Positions 1 to 9,153 of a DNA stretch of 64,000 nt are shown one piece after another (within the stretch, counting starts at the first letter, position 1; the number at the start of each line of letters is the position of its first letter). Source of the stretch: Tsukamurella conjunctivitidis (GTDB taxonomy: Bacteria > Actinomycetota > Actinomycetes > Mycobacteriales > Mycobacteriaceae); contig NZ_VIGX01000007.1 of NCBI RefSeq assembly GCF_007858475.1, forward strand, positions 124,001-188,000, read 5' to 3'. The position numbers and the translations under genes were made by a program. The notes under the pieces are model-generated. The model was not told the origin of the DNA, did not search any database, and was given only the letters and a program-made list of their open reading frames with translations.

Positions 1-553
1 TGCGGTGCAGCCGCAGCCCCTTGTCGCGCGTGAGCCCGCCCGTGGAGACGTTGTAGGTGTAGCCGTCGGGTGCGGGGCACAGCGCCCACATGCACCATGC
101 GCCGTCGGCGTGGCCGGCGTTGTACTGCGCGACCTCGCGCCAGGTGGCGGCACCGTCGTCGCTGCGCCACAGACCGGTCTGCACGACGGTGTCGAGGCTC
201 TGCATCGTCATCGTGTGCAGGTACAGCGACCCGTCGACCTCGATGCACGTGGTGGGCAGGATCGTCGTGAACAGGCCGGTGTCGTGCGAGTAGTCCAGCA
301 GCTGGCGTGCGCGGGCCGGGTCCGGTCCGGCGGGACGGCTCATGACGCCGTTGCGGTCCCCGAAGAGGCCGACGGGAGAGCGCCATTCGCCGGCCCCGAT
401 GCTGAGGCCCTCGAAGGTGTCGCCGAAGACGTAGAGCACCTCGTCCCCGACCCGGCAGGCGATGCCGAGGTCGGTACCACCGACCCCGAATCGGGTCACC
501 GGCATGATGTCACGGAGCTTGCGGAGGCGGGTGGGCTCGATCGACTGCGGCAC
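1..553 (-). CDS. DUF4185 domain-containing protein, 3' end outside window
   Basis: The frame reads off the left edge, so only the N-terminal part (about 184 residues) is visible. It contains GTDLGIACRVGDEVLYVFGD, then repeated short beta-strand units such as TGLWRSDDGAATWREV, which resembles the DUF4185 family of predicted beta-propeller, glycosidase-like proteins. The GTG at 553 gives a start just before the conserved PTRLRKLRDIMPVTRFGVGG stretch. An in-frame GTG at 616 would add 21 residues and cannot be excluded. No clear signal peptide is seen with either start. The family has no established biochemical function that I know of. It is divergent from the small gene at 690. Confidence 0.7.
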   Translation of the reverse strand, partial: MPQSIEPTRLRKLRDIMPVTRFGVGGTDLGIACRVGDEVLYVFGDTFEGLSIGAGEWRSPVGLFGDRNGVMSRPAGPDPARARQLLDYSHDTGLFTTILPTTCIEVDGSLYLHTMTMQSLDTVVQTGLWRSDDGAATWREVAQYNAGHADGAWCMWALCPAPDGYTYNVSTGGLTRDKGLRLHR

Positions 554-689
554 GTCCGCCAGCCTGCCAGACGGTGCGCCGTCCCGCTCCGCTCCGCGGC
601 ACGGGGACAGCTTCACGGGAACTGTTCCGAATGTCTCGAACGCCCTCGAATCCGTCGCACACGGCGGGGAACGGGAGCACCATGAACGG

Positions 690-935
690 ATGGACACGTA
701 CACCGGCCGAGAACTGTACGAGGCCTTCCACGCCGACTACGACGCCATCACCGAGCGCGACGCCACGATCTTCGACGCCGAGGGCCGCTTGCTCGCTCGG
801 GGCCGGCTGTCGGCGTTGCGGCTGGACGAGACCGGCGGGACGGAGAAGCTGGAGTACAGCTTCTCCTCGCTGCACGGCGACGTCGCCTGGGATCCGACGC
901 ACCGGATCGAACTGGCGCCGCAACCGGTGCGCTGA
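690..935 (+). CDS. Small conserved hypothetical protein (81 aa)
   Basis: The ATG at 690 opens an 81-residue acidic protein beginning MDTYTGRELYEAFHADYDAI. It has a compact pattern of charged helices and strands (DATIFDAEGRLLARGRLSAL, then EKLEYSFSSLHGDVAWDP), with no membrane segment or signal peptide. Codon third positions are strongly G/C, as expected for a real gene here. A longer reading upstream in the same frame (from 462) overlaps the DUF4185 gene and is unlikely. An alternative ATG at 682 is in another frame with poorer residue composition. I do not recognise a family. A strong hairpin follows the stop within 45 nt. Confidence 0.6.
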   Translation: MDTYTGRELYEAFHADYDAITERDATIFDAEGRLLARGRLSALRLDETGGTEKLEYSFSSLHGDVAWDPTHRIELAPQPVR

Positions 936-975
936 ATCTCCACGACGGAAACCGTCGGAACCCGTGAAAAAGACG

Positions 976-1002
976 AAAACCCCGGCCGGAGCCGGGGTTT
1001 TT
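976..1002. terminator. Bidirectional intrinsic terminator
   Basis: A perfect 7-bp GC stem (CCCCGGC at 980-986, GCCGGGG at 991-997) closes a 4-nt loop. It is flanked by AAAA on the left and TTTTT on the right, so it can end transcription from the small gene at 690-935 on the plus strand and from the tRNA-Leu on the minus strand, whose 3' end lies 7 nt away. Confidence 0.85.
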
Positions 1003-1008
1003 GTTCTG

Positions 1009-1094
1009 TGCGCGGAGGGGGACTTGAACCCCCACGTCCGTTAATAGGACACTAGCACCTCAAGCTAGCGCGTCTGCCATTCCGCCACCCGCGC
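1009..1094 (-). tRNA. tRNA-Leu, anticodon GAG
   Basis: Read on the minus strand, a 7-bp acceptor stem (GCGCGGG with CCTCCGCGC-side partner, one G-U) encloses a D arm, an anticodon stem CTAGC/GCTAG with loop TTGAGGT (anticodon GAG, reading CUC), a long class II variable arm (TGTCCTATTAACGGACG) and a T arm GGGGG-TTCAAGT-CCCCC. The discriminator is A, as usual for tRNA-Leu. CCA is not encoded. A terminator hairpin follows the 3' end. Confidence 0.95.
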
Positions 1095-1197
1095 TGGGAA
1101 GCTCGTTCACAGTAATCCACGCGCGCCCGGGAAACCAAATCGGCACGTCGGGACCCTCGTAGGCGCGATGATGCGGTCGGGCGTCCGTGGTACTCAT

Positions 1198-2538
1198 ATG
1201 GGTGTGGCTACTGCAGTGAACGCGCTCGACGAGGTCGTCGAGACCGTGAGCGCCCTGATCCGATTCGACACCTCCAACACCGGTGAGCTCGAGACCACCA
1301 AGGGAGAGGCCGAGTGCGCCCGCTGGGTCCAGGCGCGCCTCGAGGAGGTCGGCTACGAGACCGAGTACGTCGAGTCCGGCCAGCCCGGGCGCGGCAATGT
1401 CTTCGCCACTCTCAAGGGTGCCGACCCCAAACGCGGCACCCTGCTCGTGCACGGCCACCTCGACGTGGTGCCCGCCGAGCCCGCCGACTGGAGCGTGCAC
1501 CCGTTCTCCGGCGCCGTCGAGGACGGCTACGTCTGGGGTCGCGGCGCGGTCGACATGAAGGACATGTGCGGCATCATGCTCGCGCTCGCACGGCAGTTGA
1601 AGTCGACGGGCACGGTGCCCCCGCGCGACATCACGTTCGCCTTCCTGGCCGATGAGGAGGCAGGCGGCACGTGGGGCTCGCACTGGCTGGTGCAGCACCG
1701 CCCTGACCTGTTCACGGGCGTGACCGAAGCCGTCGGCGAGGTGGGCGGCTTCTCGCTGACGGTCGACACCCCGTCGGGCGACAAGAAGCGCCTGTACCTC
1801 GTGGAGTCCGCCGAGAAGAGCATGTGCTGGATGCGGTTGACCGCCAAGGCGCGCGCGGGACACGGCTCGTTCGTGCACGAGGACAACGCCGTGACCGTGC
1901 TCGCCGAGGCGGTCGCTCGACTCGGCCGGCACAAGTTCCCGCTCGTCCTCACCGACACGGTCATCCAGTTCCTGCGGGCGCTCGATCGCGAGTCCACGAT
2001 CGATATCGACGTGGACGGTCCGGACGTCGAGGGTCAGCTGGCGAAGATCGGCGGGCTGGCCCGGATCGTCGGCGCCACCCTGCGCGATACCGCGAACCCG
2101 ACGATGCTCCGCGCCGGCTACAAGGCCAACGTCATCCCGCAGAGCGCCGAGGCGGTGGTCGACTGCCGCGTGCTGCCGGGCCGGCAGGCGGCGTTCGAGA
2201 GGGAGCTCGACGAGATCCTGGGACCCGACATCGAGCGGGAATGGATCACCAAGCTCGACTCGTACGAAACCCAGTTCGACGGCGATCTCGTGGACGCGAT
2301 GAACGAGGCGATCCTCGCGTTCGACGCCGACGGCCGGACGGTGCCATACATGCTGTCGGGGGGCACCGACGCGAAGGCCTTCGCCAAGCTCGGTATCCGC
2401 TGCTTCGGCTTCGCGCCGCTGCAACTCCCGGAGGACCTGGACTTCGCGGCCCTGTTCCACGGCGTCGACGAGCGGGTGCCCGTCGACGCGCTGAAATTCG
2501 GCACGCAGGTCTTCGAGCACTTCCTGATGAACTCCTAG
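1198..2538 (+). CDS. M20/M25/M40 family metallo-hydrolase
   Basis: Zinc-dependent amidohydrolase/peptidase of 446 residues, cytoplasmic, similar to M. tuberculosis Rv2141c. The two-metal site is intact: HGHLDVVP near residues 85-92 (His87 and Asp89), the bridging Asp in [10 protein letters not shown] (about 119), and the Glu-Glu pair in [10 protein letters not shown] (153-154). A C-terminal SGGTDAKAF motif fits the family. The ATG at 1198 is chosen because [20 protein letters not shown] lines up with the start of the mycobacterial protein; an in-frame ATG lies at 1168. The substrate is unknown: dipeptides, N-acyl amino acids or acetyl-ornithine-like compounds are all possible. It is followed 46 nt later by the YbhB-like gene. 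Confidence 0.85.
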   Translation: MGVATAVNALDEVVETVSALIRFDTSNTGELETTKGEAECARWVQARLEEVGYETEYVESGQPGRGNVFATLKGADPKRGTLLVHGHLDVVPAEPADWSVHPFSGAVEDGYVWGRGAVDMKDMCGIMLALARQLKSTGTVPPRDITFAFLADEEAGGTWGSHWLVQHRPDLFTGVTEAVGEVGGFSLTVDTPSGDKKRLYLVESAEKSMCWMRLTAKARAGHGSFVHEDNAVTVLAEAVARLGRHKFPLVLTDTVIQFLRALDRESTIDIDVDGPDVEGQLAKIGGLARIVGATLRDTANPTMLRAGYKANVIPQSAEAVVDCRVLPGRQAAFERELDEILGPDIEREWITKLDSYETQFDGDLVDAMNEAILAFDADGRTVPYMLSGGTDAKAFAKLGIRCFGFAPLQLPEDLDFAALFHGVDERVPVDALKFGTQVFEHFLMNS

Positions 2539-2584
2539 AGCTGATGGGCTCCTGGAGAAACCGCGCAACACGAGAGGATTCGAG

Positions 2585-3121
2585 ATGACCGATTCGTTCG
2601 ATCCGTACGCGGGGCTGCCGGCCCTTCCGGCACTCACCGTGACCTCCGAGAGCATCGTCGACGGTGCCGAGCTGCCCGTACCGCACCGCAGCGGCATCAT
2701 GGGCGCGGGCGGCGAGGACGTCTCGCCCCAGCTGTCCTGGAGCGGCGCACCCGAGGGAACCAAGTCCTACGCGGTCACCTGCTACGACCCCGACGCGCCG
2801 ACGGCCTCCGGTTTCTGGCACTGGGCTGTCGCGAACATCCCCGCCTCCGTCACGTCCCTCGCCGAGGGTGCGGGCGACGGTGCGCCCGGCTCCCTTCCGG
2901 AGGGCGCGCTGACGCTGAACAACGACGCGAGCCTGCCGCGGTACATCGGCGCCGCGCCGCCCGCCGGGCACGGCCCGCACCGCTACATCTTCGTGGTGCA
3001 CGCACTGGGCGTCGAGAAGTTGGACCTGCCCGCGACCGCGACGCCCGCCTACCTGGGCTTCAACCTCTTCGGTGCCGCGATCGCCCGCGGCTCGATCACC
3101 GCCACCTACGCGCAGGCCTGA
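2585..3121 (+). CDS. YbhB/YbcL (PEBP/RKIP-like) family protein
   Basis: 178-residue soluble protein of the phosphatidylethanolamine-binding fold, like Rv2140c. Family marks include [20 protein letters not shown] with the conserved DPDAPT motif ([14 protein letters not shown]) and a C-terminal [14 protein letters not shown] ligand-pocket segment. Full family length. The role in bacteria is not settled; a phosphate- or lipid-anion-binding function is usually assumed. GAGGATTCGAG before the ATG provides a ribosome site. It probably forms a two-gene unit with the M20 hydrolase upstream, matching the Rv2141c-Rv2140c neighbourhood, and is convergent with the broken HNH gene. Confidence 0.88.
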   Translation: MTDSFDPYAGLPALPALTVTSESIVDGAELPVPHRSGIMGAGGEDVSPQLSWSGAPEGTKSYAVTCYDPDAPTASGFWHWAVANIPASVTSLAEGAGDGAPGSLPEGALTLNNDASLPRYIGAAPPAGHGPHRYIFVVHALGVEKLDLPATATPAYLGFNLFGAAIARGSITATYAQA

Positions 3122-3152
3122 CAGGATCTGATGTGCTCACTCGCCACGCTGC

Positions 3153-4823
3153 TCAGAAGGGCGGGGGTTTGAGCGGCTGAGTGTCGTCGTAGGCCTCGCC
3201 CGCGGCTTCGGCTTGGGCGCGTTCGTGTTCGCGGGCTCGGGTTTCGGCGGCGGTGTTGCGTTGTTGGTGGCGGCGGTGGCGCAGCAGTCGGTTCTGGGCG
3301 CGTAGCGCTGTGCGGGCTTTGGCGCGGCGTGTGGCGGCGGTGGCCAGGCCGTCGGGGTTCTTGGGTGTCGGTGGTCGGGTGGGTTCGGGTGCGTCCCAGA
3401 TGATCTTCTCGAGTCCGGGGAGCAGCTGTCGGGTGGTGCCGGGTGGGACGGTGTAGGTGCCGCCGGTGGGGTGGCGCCATTCGACGGTGCCGTCGGGCAG
3501 GATGTCGGAGAGCCAGCCGGTCTCGGTTTTGATGCGGTGGTGGAATCCGCACAGCGGTACCAGGTTCCCCACGGTGTTCTTGCCGGCGACGGTGGTCGCC
3601 CCGCCCGCGGCGGGGTCATCGTGGTCGTACTCGGCGACGTGGTCGGCCTGGCAGCGGCCGGACGGTGTGCTGCAGCCGGGGAAGACGCAGGTGGGGTAGG
3701 TCAGGCGCATCACCAGCAGTTGGTACCAGGTGGGCCGATACCCGCCGGCGCCGCGCATGTGGATCTCGCCGGTGGCGTGGGCACGCCGTCCGAGGACCCG
3801 CCACTGCGTGCTGCTGGCGGCGATCAACGCCCTGGCCTGTTCGACGGTGACCGGGCCGGTGGTTCCCGGATCACCGGTGAGCACCACCGCGCCCGTATCG
3901 GCTTCGGGTCCGCGTACCGGTTCGGGCGGGAGTGGTGACTCGGCCTCCGGCCCGGAGGTGAACAGGTCCTGCTCCGTATCGGCGAGGTCTGCTAGATCGG
4001 TCTCGTTGAGGACGATCACCGCGAGGGCCTGAATGTCCTGCGAGACGGCCCCGCTCCGCGATCGAGCTTCACGGAGTTCGCACTCCTCGCGCCCGCACCG
4101 GCAGCCGAGGCTCTCGTACCCTTCCGCCAGCGCGACCAGCGCGGCGACCTGCCGTTGCCCGAGGGTGCGGCCGTCCTCCCGGCACACCGACTGCGTGACC
4201 GGCCCGACCAGCGCGGACAGGCGAATCGCGTCCGGCTTGGGCATGACCGCCTCCACATCCACCAGTCCGTCGGCGCGGGCATGGAATTCGAGCCGCTCCC
4301 GCGGAGCAGGCGGAGGAGTCTCCCGTGCAGCCGCCGGGTCGAGCCGGACGAGCACCGAGCGTGCCGCGTCCGCAACCGCGCGCGAGGTGATCGACTGCCC
4401 GACCCGCGCCGCGAGCCACCTACTGATCCGTTCGTCGTAGGCCGCGGCGATCTGCTCGTCGAGGACCGCCTCGGAGCCGCGCAGCACCTCCCGCACCACC
4501 GCCAGCGACACCGATCCCGCGGCGAACAGTTCGAACACATGTGGGCAACGCTCCCGCAGATCCAGCCCACGGTGCACCGCCGACGCGGCCGCCGATCGCC
4601 CGGTACCCAGGGCGGCGCCGACCTCGGCGACCAGCTCGTCTCAATCGTCGACGAACCGGTATGAGGGTTCCTCGCGCACCCGGCGCGCGTCGTCACGCAG
4701 CTCGTAGAGCCTGGTCAAAACCGCGGAACGCTCCGCCTCCAACCGGATCTGCTCCGCGGTCAACACCCGCAGGCGCGACAGCGCGCCCGCGGCGCTCAAC
4801 CCGGACACCGCACCGTCGAACAC
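3153..4823 (-). pseudogene. DUF222/HNH endonuclease (13E12-type), interrupted by in-frame TGA
   Basis: The whole reading frame from GTG 4823 to 3153 matches the DUF222-HNH family: an N-terminal helical DUF222 domain (RLRVLTAEQIRLEAERSAVL onward), and a C-terminal HNH nuclease with CVFPGCSTPSGRCQADHVAE, then GNLVPLCGFHHRIKTETGWL carrying the metal and catalytic residues. A single TGA (complement of 4641-4643) interrupts it after SYRFVDD; the same frame continues with DELVAEVGAALGTGRSAASA. A downstream GTG at 4577 could give a 474-residue product lacking the N-terminus. There is no frameshift, so one substitution or a sequencing error explains it. These genes form the 13E12 repeat family in M. 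tuberculosis. The 143 bp upstream (4824-4966) holds no other gene. Confidence 0.8.
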
Positions 4824-4966
4824 CGACGGCAGCGGGGTGCTTACCCGCCTCCCCAGGGTGAACGCGTCGTCCGACTAGCTCATGTCTTCCAATGTAGGAA
4901 GGCGATTCGAACGAAGATAGGTCTTGACGAGCAATTCCTAGAGCGACATCGTGCAGATCATCATTG

Positions 4967-6064
4967 CTATGCGCGATCGACGCCCACGGCATCGGAGATC
5001 GACGTGAAGCCGTCGGCGCGCAGTCGCGCCGCCAACTGCTTGTGCACCGATCGGGTCCACGCGGGGCCGCCGTAGATGAACTGCGTGTACACCTGCACGA
5101 GCGAGGCGCCCGCGCGGATGCGCTCGTAGACGTCGTCGGCGGTCTCGATGCCGCCCACCGAGATCAGCACCAGATCGTCGCCGACGCGGGCGGCGAGGCG
5201 GCGCAGCACCTCCAGCGAGCGCGCCTTCACCGGCCGGCCCGACAGGCCGCCCGCACCGATCTCCGCGACCTCGTGGTCCGGGGTCGCCAGGCCCGCGCGG
5301 CCGATGGTGGTATTGGTCGCGACGATGCCCGCGAGGCCCAGTTCCTTCGCCAGGTCGGCGACGGCGTCCACGTCCTCGTCGGCCAGGTCCGGCGCGATCT
5401 TCACCAGCACCGGCACCGTGACGGTGTCGAGTACGGCCTGGAGCAGGGGTCGCAGCGACTCAGTGGCCTGCAGGTCGCGCAGGCCGGGGGTGTTGGGGGA
5501 GGAGACGTTGACCACGATGAAGTCGGCCAGCGGGCCCAGCAGCATGGCGCTGACGCGGTAGTCGTCTGCCGCACCCTCCAACGGGGTCACCTTCGTCTTG
5601 CCGATGTTCGCGCCGATCGGCACTGCGCTCGGCCCGGCGTCGCGCTTGCGCAGCTCGTTCGCGGCGGCGCCGGCGCCGTAGTTGTTGAAGCCCATACGGT
5701 TGATGAGAGCGTGGTCGGCGGGCAGCCGGAACAGGCGCGGCGCCGGATTGCCGGGCTGCGCGTGCGCGGTGACCGTGCCGATCTCGGCGAAGCCGAAGCC
5801 GAGCGCGCCCCAGCCGTTGACGGCGCGGGCGTTCTTGTCGAAGCCGGCGGCCAGGCCCACGGGAGCGGGGAAGCGGACGCCGAAGACGGTCTGCTCGAGG
5901 ATCGGATCGCGGTGCGCGAGGCCACGTCGGATCCCGGCCCGGATGGGCGGCACCGCGGTGGTGCCCCGGATCAGGCCGAACACCCAGTGGTGGATCTGCT
6001 CGGGAGAGACGAGGAACATCACCTTCAGAATCGACCGGTAGATCGCCTGGGACATCGCCGACAT
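4967..6064 (-). CDS. pyrD: Dihydroorotate dehydrogenase (quinone), class 2
   Basis: FMN enzyme of pyrimidine synthesis that oxidises dihydroorotate to orotate and passes electrons to membrane quinone. It has 365 residues from ATG 6064. The N-terminal amphipathic segment ([20 protein letters not shown]) is the quinone/membrane-binding extension typical of class 2. GLAAGFDKN binds [17 protein letters not shown] carries the catalytic Ser, and [20 protein letters not shown] binds the FMN phosphate. The frame extends upstream to 6184, but that part overlaps the DUF5703 gene; ATG 6064 lies 5 nt after that gene's stop, indicating an operon lppL-DUF5703-pyrD. Confidence 0.95.
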   Translation of the reverse strand: MSAMSQAIYRSILKVMFLVSPEQIHHWVFGLIRGTTAVPPIRAGIRRGLAHRDPILEQTVFGVRFPAPVGLAAGFDKNARAVNGWGALGFGFAEIGTVTAHAQPGNPAPRLFRLPADHALINRMGFNNYGAGAAANELRKRDAGPSAVPIGANIGKTKVTPLEGAADDYRVSAMLLGPLADFIVVNVSSPNTPGLRDLQATESLRPLLQAVLDTVTVPVLVKIAPDLADEDVDAVADLAKELGLAGIVATNTTIGRAGLATPDHEVAEIGAGGLSGRPVKARSLEVLRRLAARVGDDLVLISVGGIETADDVYERIRAGASLVQVYTQFIYGGPAWTRSVHKQLAARLRADGFTSISDAVGVDRA

Positions 6065-6069
6065 GGTGC

Positions 6070-6309
6070 TCACAACCCCTTCGTGGCGTCCGGCGGCAGC
6101 ATGCCGGACGTTTTGGTGCGTTTGCGGCGCAGCAGGACCCGCCGCGAACCGTCGGTGTACAGCCGCACGCGGGAGAGCTCCCACCCGCCGAACTCGGCCT
6201 CGATGGTCAGCCGCATCGCCGCGGTCACCCGGGAGACCTCCCGCGGCAATCGCAACGGCAGGAAATCGTACTCGTCCTCGTCGGGGGCACTCCGGGTACT
6301 GCTGGTCAA
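6070..6309 (-). CDS. DUF5703 family protein
   Basis: 79-residue soluble basic protein with the family core [20 protein letters not shown] followed by [20 protein letters not shown] and a RRVLLRRKR tail. It matches the small protein found next to pyrD in mycobacteria (Rv2137c-like, from memory). No catalytic motif, signal or membrane segment is visible and the function is unknown. It lies 10 nt after the LppL-like gene and 5 nt before pyrD, so it is most likely co-transcribed with both. Confidence 0.8.
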   Translation of the reverse strand: MTSSTRSAPDEDEYDFLPLRLPREVSRVTAAMRLTIEAEFGGWELSRVRLYTDGSRRVLLRRKRTKTSGMLPPDATKGL

Positions 6310-6319
6310 TGTCCGTTCC

Positions 6320-7324
6320 CTATCGAGTCGGGATCGCCTGGATACCGGCGCCGGTCGCCGACTGCACGTACAGGGTCCCGGTCTTCGGGTCCACCGCGAT
6401 CGCGTTGGGCTGGCGGACGGTGGGGTACAGCTTGCGCTGTTCGGGGATGCCGGTGTTCAGCGCATAGCCGACCACCTCGTTCGTCGCGGTGCGGGTCACC
6501 CACATCAGCTTGTCGGTGCCGTCGTAGTCGACGGCCCACGGCGAACCCGCCTCCGGGTACAGGAAGCGCTCCATCAGCGGTGCGATCGTGTAGCCGATGA
6601 CCTGGTTCTTCCCGGTGTCGACGGCGAACAGGCGCCCGTACTGATCGACGGCCGCATTCGTGATGCCGCGGCCCACGCGGAGCCCCTTGCCGAGCTTTCC
6701 GCCGGCGACGTCGACCTCCGACACCGAGGATTGCAGGCGATCCACGACCGCCACGTCGCCGTCGTGCACGAGGAGCCTGCTCGCCTCGACCGGGCCGGTG
6801 ATGGTCTTCGGTCCCGACGACCCGCCGAGCGCGACGATCCTGCCGTCGCTCGTGCCGGCGAGGAGGGAGCGACCGTCCTCGCGGTACGGGGCGACCGTGA
6901 GCACGTCGCCGTCGATGTCGAAGGTCGCGCGACCGACTGTGGCTCCCCCGGCGGGGAGCACGACGGCCTGCTTCCCGGCCGCAACGAGGAATCCGCCCCC
7001 GGCGTTCGGCACGACCTGGACGGGGCGCGCCTGCATCGCGGAGCGAGCGACCTCCGTGAGGCCGCCGTCGACGGAGTACTGCACCACCTCGGTGCCGCTG
7101 ATCGCGGCGAGGCGGCGGCTGGTCGGGTCGAACGCCAGGCCCTCGCCCGCGGCGGACGGGACGACCACGCCGGCGGGAGCGGTCGCCGGCTCGGGCGCGA
7201 CCGCCGGCTGGGCCGGCACGATCGTCGGGCGGTCCTCCCGGGCGGGCGTGGTCGTGCAGCCGGTGAGGGCGACCGCCGCGATGACGGCGAGGGCGGCGAT
7301 CCGGGAGGCGAATGTGCGGGTCAT
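6320..7324 (-). CDS. lppL: LppL-like lipoprotein, predicted beta-propeller
   Basis: 334-residue secreted lipoprotein. A signal peptide (MTRTFASRIAALAVIAAVAL) ends in the lipobox LTGC at Cys23, so it should be diacylated and anchored outside the membrane. The mature part starts with a Pro/Ala-rich linker and then has repeats such as GRLFAVDTGKNQVIGYTIAP and PKTGTLYVQSATGAGIQAIP that resemble NHL/YncE beta-propeller blades. Position and sequence agree with Rv2138 (lppL). Ligand and role are unknown. First gene of the lppL-DUF5703-pyrD unit, divergent from uppP with 57 nt between. Confidence 0.8.
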   Translation of the reverse strand: MTRTFASRIAALAVIAAVALTGCTTTPAREDRPTIVPAQPAVAPEPATAPAGVVVPSAAGEGLAFDPTSRRLAAISGTEVVQYSVDGGLTEVARSAMQARPVQVVPNAGGGFLVAAGKQAVVLPAGGATVGRATFDIDGDVLTVAPYREDGRSLLAGTSDGRIVALGGSSGPKTITGPVEASRLLVHDGDVAVVDRLQSSVSEVDVAGGKLGKGLRVGRGITNAAVDQYGRLFAVDTGKNQVIGYTIAPLMERFLYPEAGSPWAVDYDGTDKLMWVTRTATNEVVGYALNTGIPEQRKLYPTVRQPNAIAVDPKTGTLYVQSATGAGIQAIPTR

Positions 7325-7381
7325 GATCCCTCGAAACTACCGCCCCGGGCCGTGCGGCGGACCGGCCGGTAGCCTGCCCGG

Positions 7382-8233
7382 GTGGACATGACGTGGTTGC
7401 AGGCGATCGTGCTCGGTGTGGTGCAGGGATTGACGGAGTTCCTACCCGTCTCGTCGTCCGGCCACTTACGGATCGTCTCGGAGCTCTGGTTCGGCGACGA
7501 CGCCGGCGCGTCGTTCACCGCGGTCACCCAGCTCGGCACCGAGCTGGCGGTCCTCATCTACTTCGCGCGGGACATCTACCGCATCGTCATCGCGTGGTTC
7601 CGCGGGCTCGTCGACAAGGCCGAGCGGGGCGTGGACTACCGGATCGGCTGGTACGTGATCATCGGCACTATCCCGATCGGCGTGTTGGGCTATCTGTTCA
7701 AGGATGAGATCCGCACGGCGGCGCGCAACCTGTACCTGGTGGCGACGATGCTCATCGTCTTCTCGATCGTCATCTTCGCCGCGGAGTACGTGAGCTCGAA
7801 GGTGTACGCGAACCGGCAGCGCCCGCTGGAGCAGGTCACGGCCCGCGACGGCATCCTGATGGGGCTCGCGCAGTGCCTCGCGCTGATCCCCGGCGTCTCG
7901 CGATCGGGCGCCACGTCGAGCGCGGGCCTGTTCCTCGGCCTCACCCGCGAGGCCGCGGTGCGCCTGTCCTTCCTGCTCGCGATCCCCGCGGTCACTGCGT
8001 CCGGCCTGTTCAGCCTTCCGGACGCCTTCGCGCCGGCGGGCGAGGGCCTGCATGCGTCGGGGCCGCAGTTGCTGGTCGCGACGGTGATCGCCTTCGCGGT
8101 GGGTTACGCGGCCATCGCCTGGCTGCTGAACTTCGTGGCGAAGCACTCGCTGAACTGGTTCGTGGGGTACCGCATCATCGTCGGCTTCCTCGTGCTCGGC
8201 CTGCTGTGGGGCGGCGTGATCAGCGCGACCTGA
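7382..8233 (+). CDS. uppP: Undecaprenyl-diphosphatase UppP (BacA)
   Basis: Integral membrane phosphatase that recycles undecaprenyl (decaprenyl) diphosphate to the monophosphate carrier used for peptidoglycan and arabinogalactan assembly; overproduction gives bacitracin resistance in relatives. 283 residues, about eight membrane helices. Both family signatures are present: [19 protein letters not shown] near the N-terminus and [20 protein letters not shown] near residues 165-184. A TAGCCT hexamer at 7370-7375 is 6 nt from GTG 7382, so the gene is probably leaderless from that GTG; an ATG at 7388 is the alternative. Its 3' end overlaps the convergent LysR gene by 14 nt. Confidence 0.95.
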   Translation: MDMTWLQAIVLGVVQGLTEFLPVSSSGHLRIVSELWFGDDAGASFTAVTQLGTELAVLIYFARDIYRIVIAWFRGLVDKAERGVDYRIGWYVIIGTIPIGVLGYLFKDEIRTAARNLYLVATMLIVFSIVIFAAEYVSSKVYANRQRPLEQVTARDGILMGLAQCLALIPGVSRSGATSSAGLFLGLTREAAVRLSFLLAIPAVTASGLFSLPDAFAPAGEGLHASGPQLLVATVIAFAVGYAAIAWLLNFVAKHSLNWFVGYRIIVGFLVLGLLWGGVISAT

Positions 8234-9083
8234 GTGCCGCCCGCGCCGCTCCGATGAGGGGATCGCCCTGCGCGCCGCGCCGGTAGGCGAGGGCGGTGTG
8301 CCGCACCACGTCGAGCGGGGTGAGGAGGACGTTCCCCGGCACGTCGACGGCCGCCAGGTCGGGGATCACGGCCACGCCCTGCCCGGCCTCGACCAGCGCC
8401 AGGACTGCGGCGAAGTCGTCGGTGCGGTGTCGAACCCGGGGTGTGAAGCCCGCGTTCTCGCAGGTGCGGACGGTGGCGTCGTCGCACATCGTGCCGACGG
8501 TGCCGGAGATCCAGCGCGCCTCGGCGCACTCGCGCAGCGCACGCGGACCGTCGCGGCGGGTGGCGAGGTGCACGGCCTCGTCGAAGAGCGGCTCGGTGTC
8601 CAGCGCCGGCTCGTCGCGCGCGGGCAGGCAGTCGTAGCGTTGGATCAGCGCCACGTCGAGCCGCCGCGAGCGCAGCTCCTCCGGCGCGGTCGCGGGGTCG
8701 ATCTCGGTGACACGCACCCGGAGCAGGGGGTGGTCGCGCGAGAGCCGCAGCAGCGCCGGGGTGACGACGGTGCGCATGGCGGAACCGAAGGCGCCGATCC
8801 GTAGCTCACCCGCGACCTCCGTGCCGAGGGCGTCGATCTCGGCGCGGGCGCGTTCCAGGCGTTCGAGAACCGCGTCGGCATGGCCCACGAGGATCCGCCC
8901 GGCCTCGGTCAGGCGCACGCTGCGCCCGGTGCGCTCGAGCAGGGGACGCCCGGCCTCCTTCTCGAGTGTCGAGAGCTGCTGGGAGACGGCCGACGGCGTG
9001 TAGTCGAGCGCGTGCGCGACGGCCGCGATGGTGCCGCGCAGCGAGAGCTCCCGGAGAAGCCGCAGGCGATGCACATCCAGCAT
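8220..9083 (-). CDS. LysR-family transcriptional regulator
   Basis: 287-residue regulator from ATG 9083 (a GTG at 9086 is also in frame). The N-terminal winged HTH is clear: [20 protein letters not shown], then [20 protein letters not shown] and [20 protein letters not shown] as linker helix. The rest is a periplasmic-binding-like effector domain ([20 protein letters not shown]) with a tidy C-terminal end at [11 protein letters not shown]. It is divergent from a DapA-like lyase gene, the arrangement in which LysR proteins usually control their neighbour and themselves. The effector is unknown. A 12-bp palindrome sits right at its start. Confidence 0.92.
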   Translation of the reverse strand: MLDVHRLRLLRELSLRGTIAAVAHALDYTPSAVSQQLSTLEKEAGRPLLERTGRSVRLTEAGRILVGHADAVLERLERARAEIDALGTEVAGELRIGAFGSAMRTVVTPALLRLSRDHPLLRVRVTEIDPATAPEELRSRRLDVALIQRYDCLPARDEPALDTEPLFDEAVHLATRRDGPRALRECAEARWISGTVGTMCDDATVRTCENAGFTPRVRHRTDDFAAVLALVEAGQGVAVIPDLAAVDVPGNVLLTPLDVVRHTALAYRRGAQGDPLIGAARAALRSR

Positions 9084-9085
9084 CA

Positions 9086-9097
9086 CGTAAGCTTACG
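9086..9097. promoter_or_regulatory. Palindrome CGTAAGCTTACG between LysR and DapA-like genes
   Basis: A perfect 12-bp palindrome lies 3 nt outside the LysR ATG and 56 nt before the lyase ATG. Its position between two divergent genes, one a LysR regulator, makes it a candidate operator. It is AT-richer than its surroundings. Function is inferred only from place and symmetry. Confidence 0.45.
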
Positions 9098-9153
9098 CTC
9101 GACATCGAAATCTTGCGCTGGACCTTCCGCTCGTCGTGCCGGAATCTGAGACC

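Noticed and set aside
5-685. Plus-strand open frame at the left edge
   Set aside because: The minus-strand frame matches DUF4185 across the same bases; the plus-strand product has no recognisable content.
3153-4823. HNH gene as part of an intact mobile element or restriction system
   Set aside because: No terminal inverted repeats, target duplications, methylase or transposase are visible; 13E12-type genes occur as dispersed copies.
4964-7372. 802-codon plus-strand open frame over pyrD and the LppL-like gene
   Set aside because: Low-complexity translation without motifs; pyrD, DUF5703 and lppL on the minus strand explain the DNA.
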